Assembly (NCBI GenBank): GCA_958423535.1
Contig: CATZRJ010000006.1
Span: forward strand, 1-58,950
Direction of reading: 5' to 3'
Length of the DNA: 58,950 bases
Source of the DNA: an uncultured Collinsella sp.
Lineage (GTDB): Bacteria; Actinomycetota; Coriobacteriia; Coriobacteriales; Coriobacteriaceae
Positions 58,931-58,950 of the stretch are shown here, piece after piece. Every line of letters starts with the position of its first letter. Position 1 is the first letter of the stretch. The notes under the pieces were generated by a model. It saw only the letters and a program-made list of their open reading frames with translations. It searched no databases and was not told where the DNA came from. The position numbers were made by a program, and so were the translations under genes.

Positions 58931-58950
58931 GCCCGAGTGGCGGAATTGGC
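58931..58950 (+). tRNA. tRNA-Leu, 5' end only
   Basis: The last 20 bases read GCCCGAGTGGCGGAATTGGC, matching the acceptor stem, D-stem start and D-loop of bacterial tRNA-Leu genes. The anticodon lies beyond the window, so the isoacceptor cannot be told. Confidence 0.8.

Noticed and set aside
1..58950. CRISPR array, rRNA operon or replication origin
   Set aside because: No regularly spaced repeats, rRNA core sequences or DnaA-box clusters were seen.

Overview
The window is a contiguous piece of a high-GC, Gram-positive-type chromosome. It has strong AGGAGG-like ribosome binding sites, frequent GTG starts, short intergenic gaps and strand-mixed operons. The gene set suggests a Coriobacteriia member, most likely Collinsella or a close relative: an LDH-Etf complex with a ferredoxin-EtfA, a DUF3516 Ski2-like helicase, an LAXTG-type sorting signal, a RecJ-helicase fusion and a KdgT permease. 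This assignment is by recognition of protein families, not by a marker gene. There is no rRNA, CRISPR array, prophage or intact insertion sequence. One tRNA (Leu type) begins in the last 20 bases.

Layout. 1-4.2 kb: a partial gene end, a HIRAN-domain protein, a small acidic protein, a metallophosphoesterase, a ChbG/YdjC-type deacetylase and a coiled-coil DUF2130 protein. 4.2-9.1 kb, minus strand: a Ski2-like helicase, a TrmB-type tRNA methyltransferase and a Trm9-like methyltransferase. 9.3-13.9 kb, plus strand: an XRE regulator coupled to a DUF4097 membrane protein, then an Elp3 homologue and a spermidine-synthase-fold protein. 13.9-19.5 kb, minus strand: a TerB-N/C protein, a BrxD-like ATPase and an Lhr-like helicase, the best candidate here for a little-described DNA-processing or defence system. 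19.6-23.6 kb, minus strand: a DUF554 membrane protein and a five-gene operon of exported proteins. 24-27.6 kb, plus strand: a lactate dehydrogenase-type flavoprotein with EtfB and ferredoxin-EtfA. 27.6-33 kb: HD hydrolase, AzlCD exporter, KdgT permease, diguanylate cyclase and EamA transporter. 33-41 kb: purL, a CPA2 antiporter, an SDR oxidoreductase and homoserine dehydrogenase. 41.3-46.8 kb: a complete livKHMGF branched-chain amino-acid importer, preceded by an internally deleted second livK. 46.9-49.4 kb: CutC, a GalT/HIT-like protein and a BASS-family transporter. 49.7-58.9 kb: a RecJ-helicase fusion, rel, an MBL hydrolase, class II fructose-bisphosphate aldolase, a transglutaminase-like protein and the start of tRNA-Leu.

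How genes may work together. AzlCD (export) and Liv (import) both handle branched-chain or related amino acids. The LDH-like/EtfB/EtfA set is a full electron-confurcating complex by family. Elp3 and the Trm9-like methyltransferase would make consecutive steps of a wobble-uridine modification better known from eukaryotes, which would be unusual for a bacterium. The TerB/ATPase/helicase set looks like one machine.

Non-coding structure is rich. There are several palindromes with a GGGAC/GTCCC-type motif near the loop, a 123-bp MITE-like inverted repeat, nested hairpins after fba, and many ordinary terminators. Promoter calls are by eye and weak.
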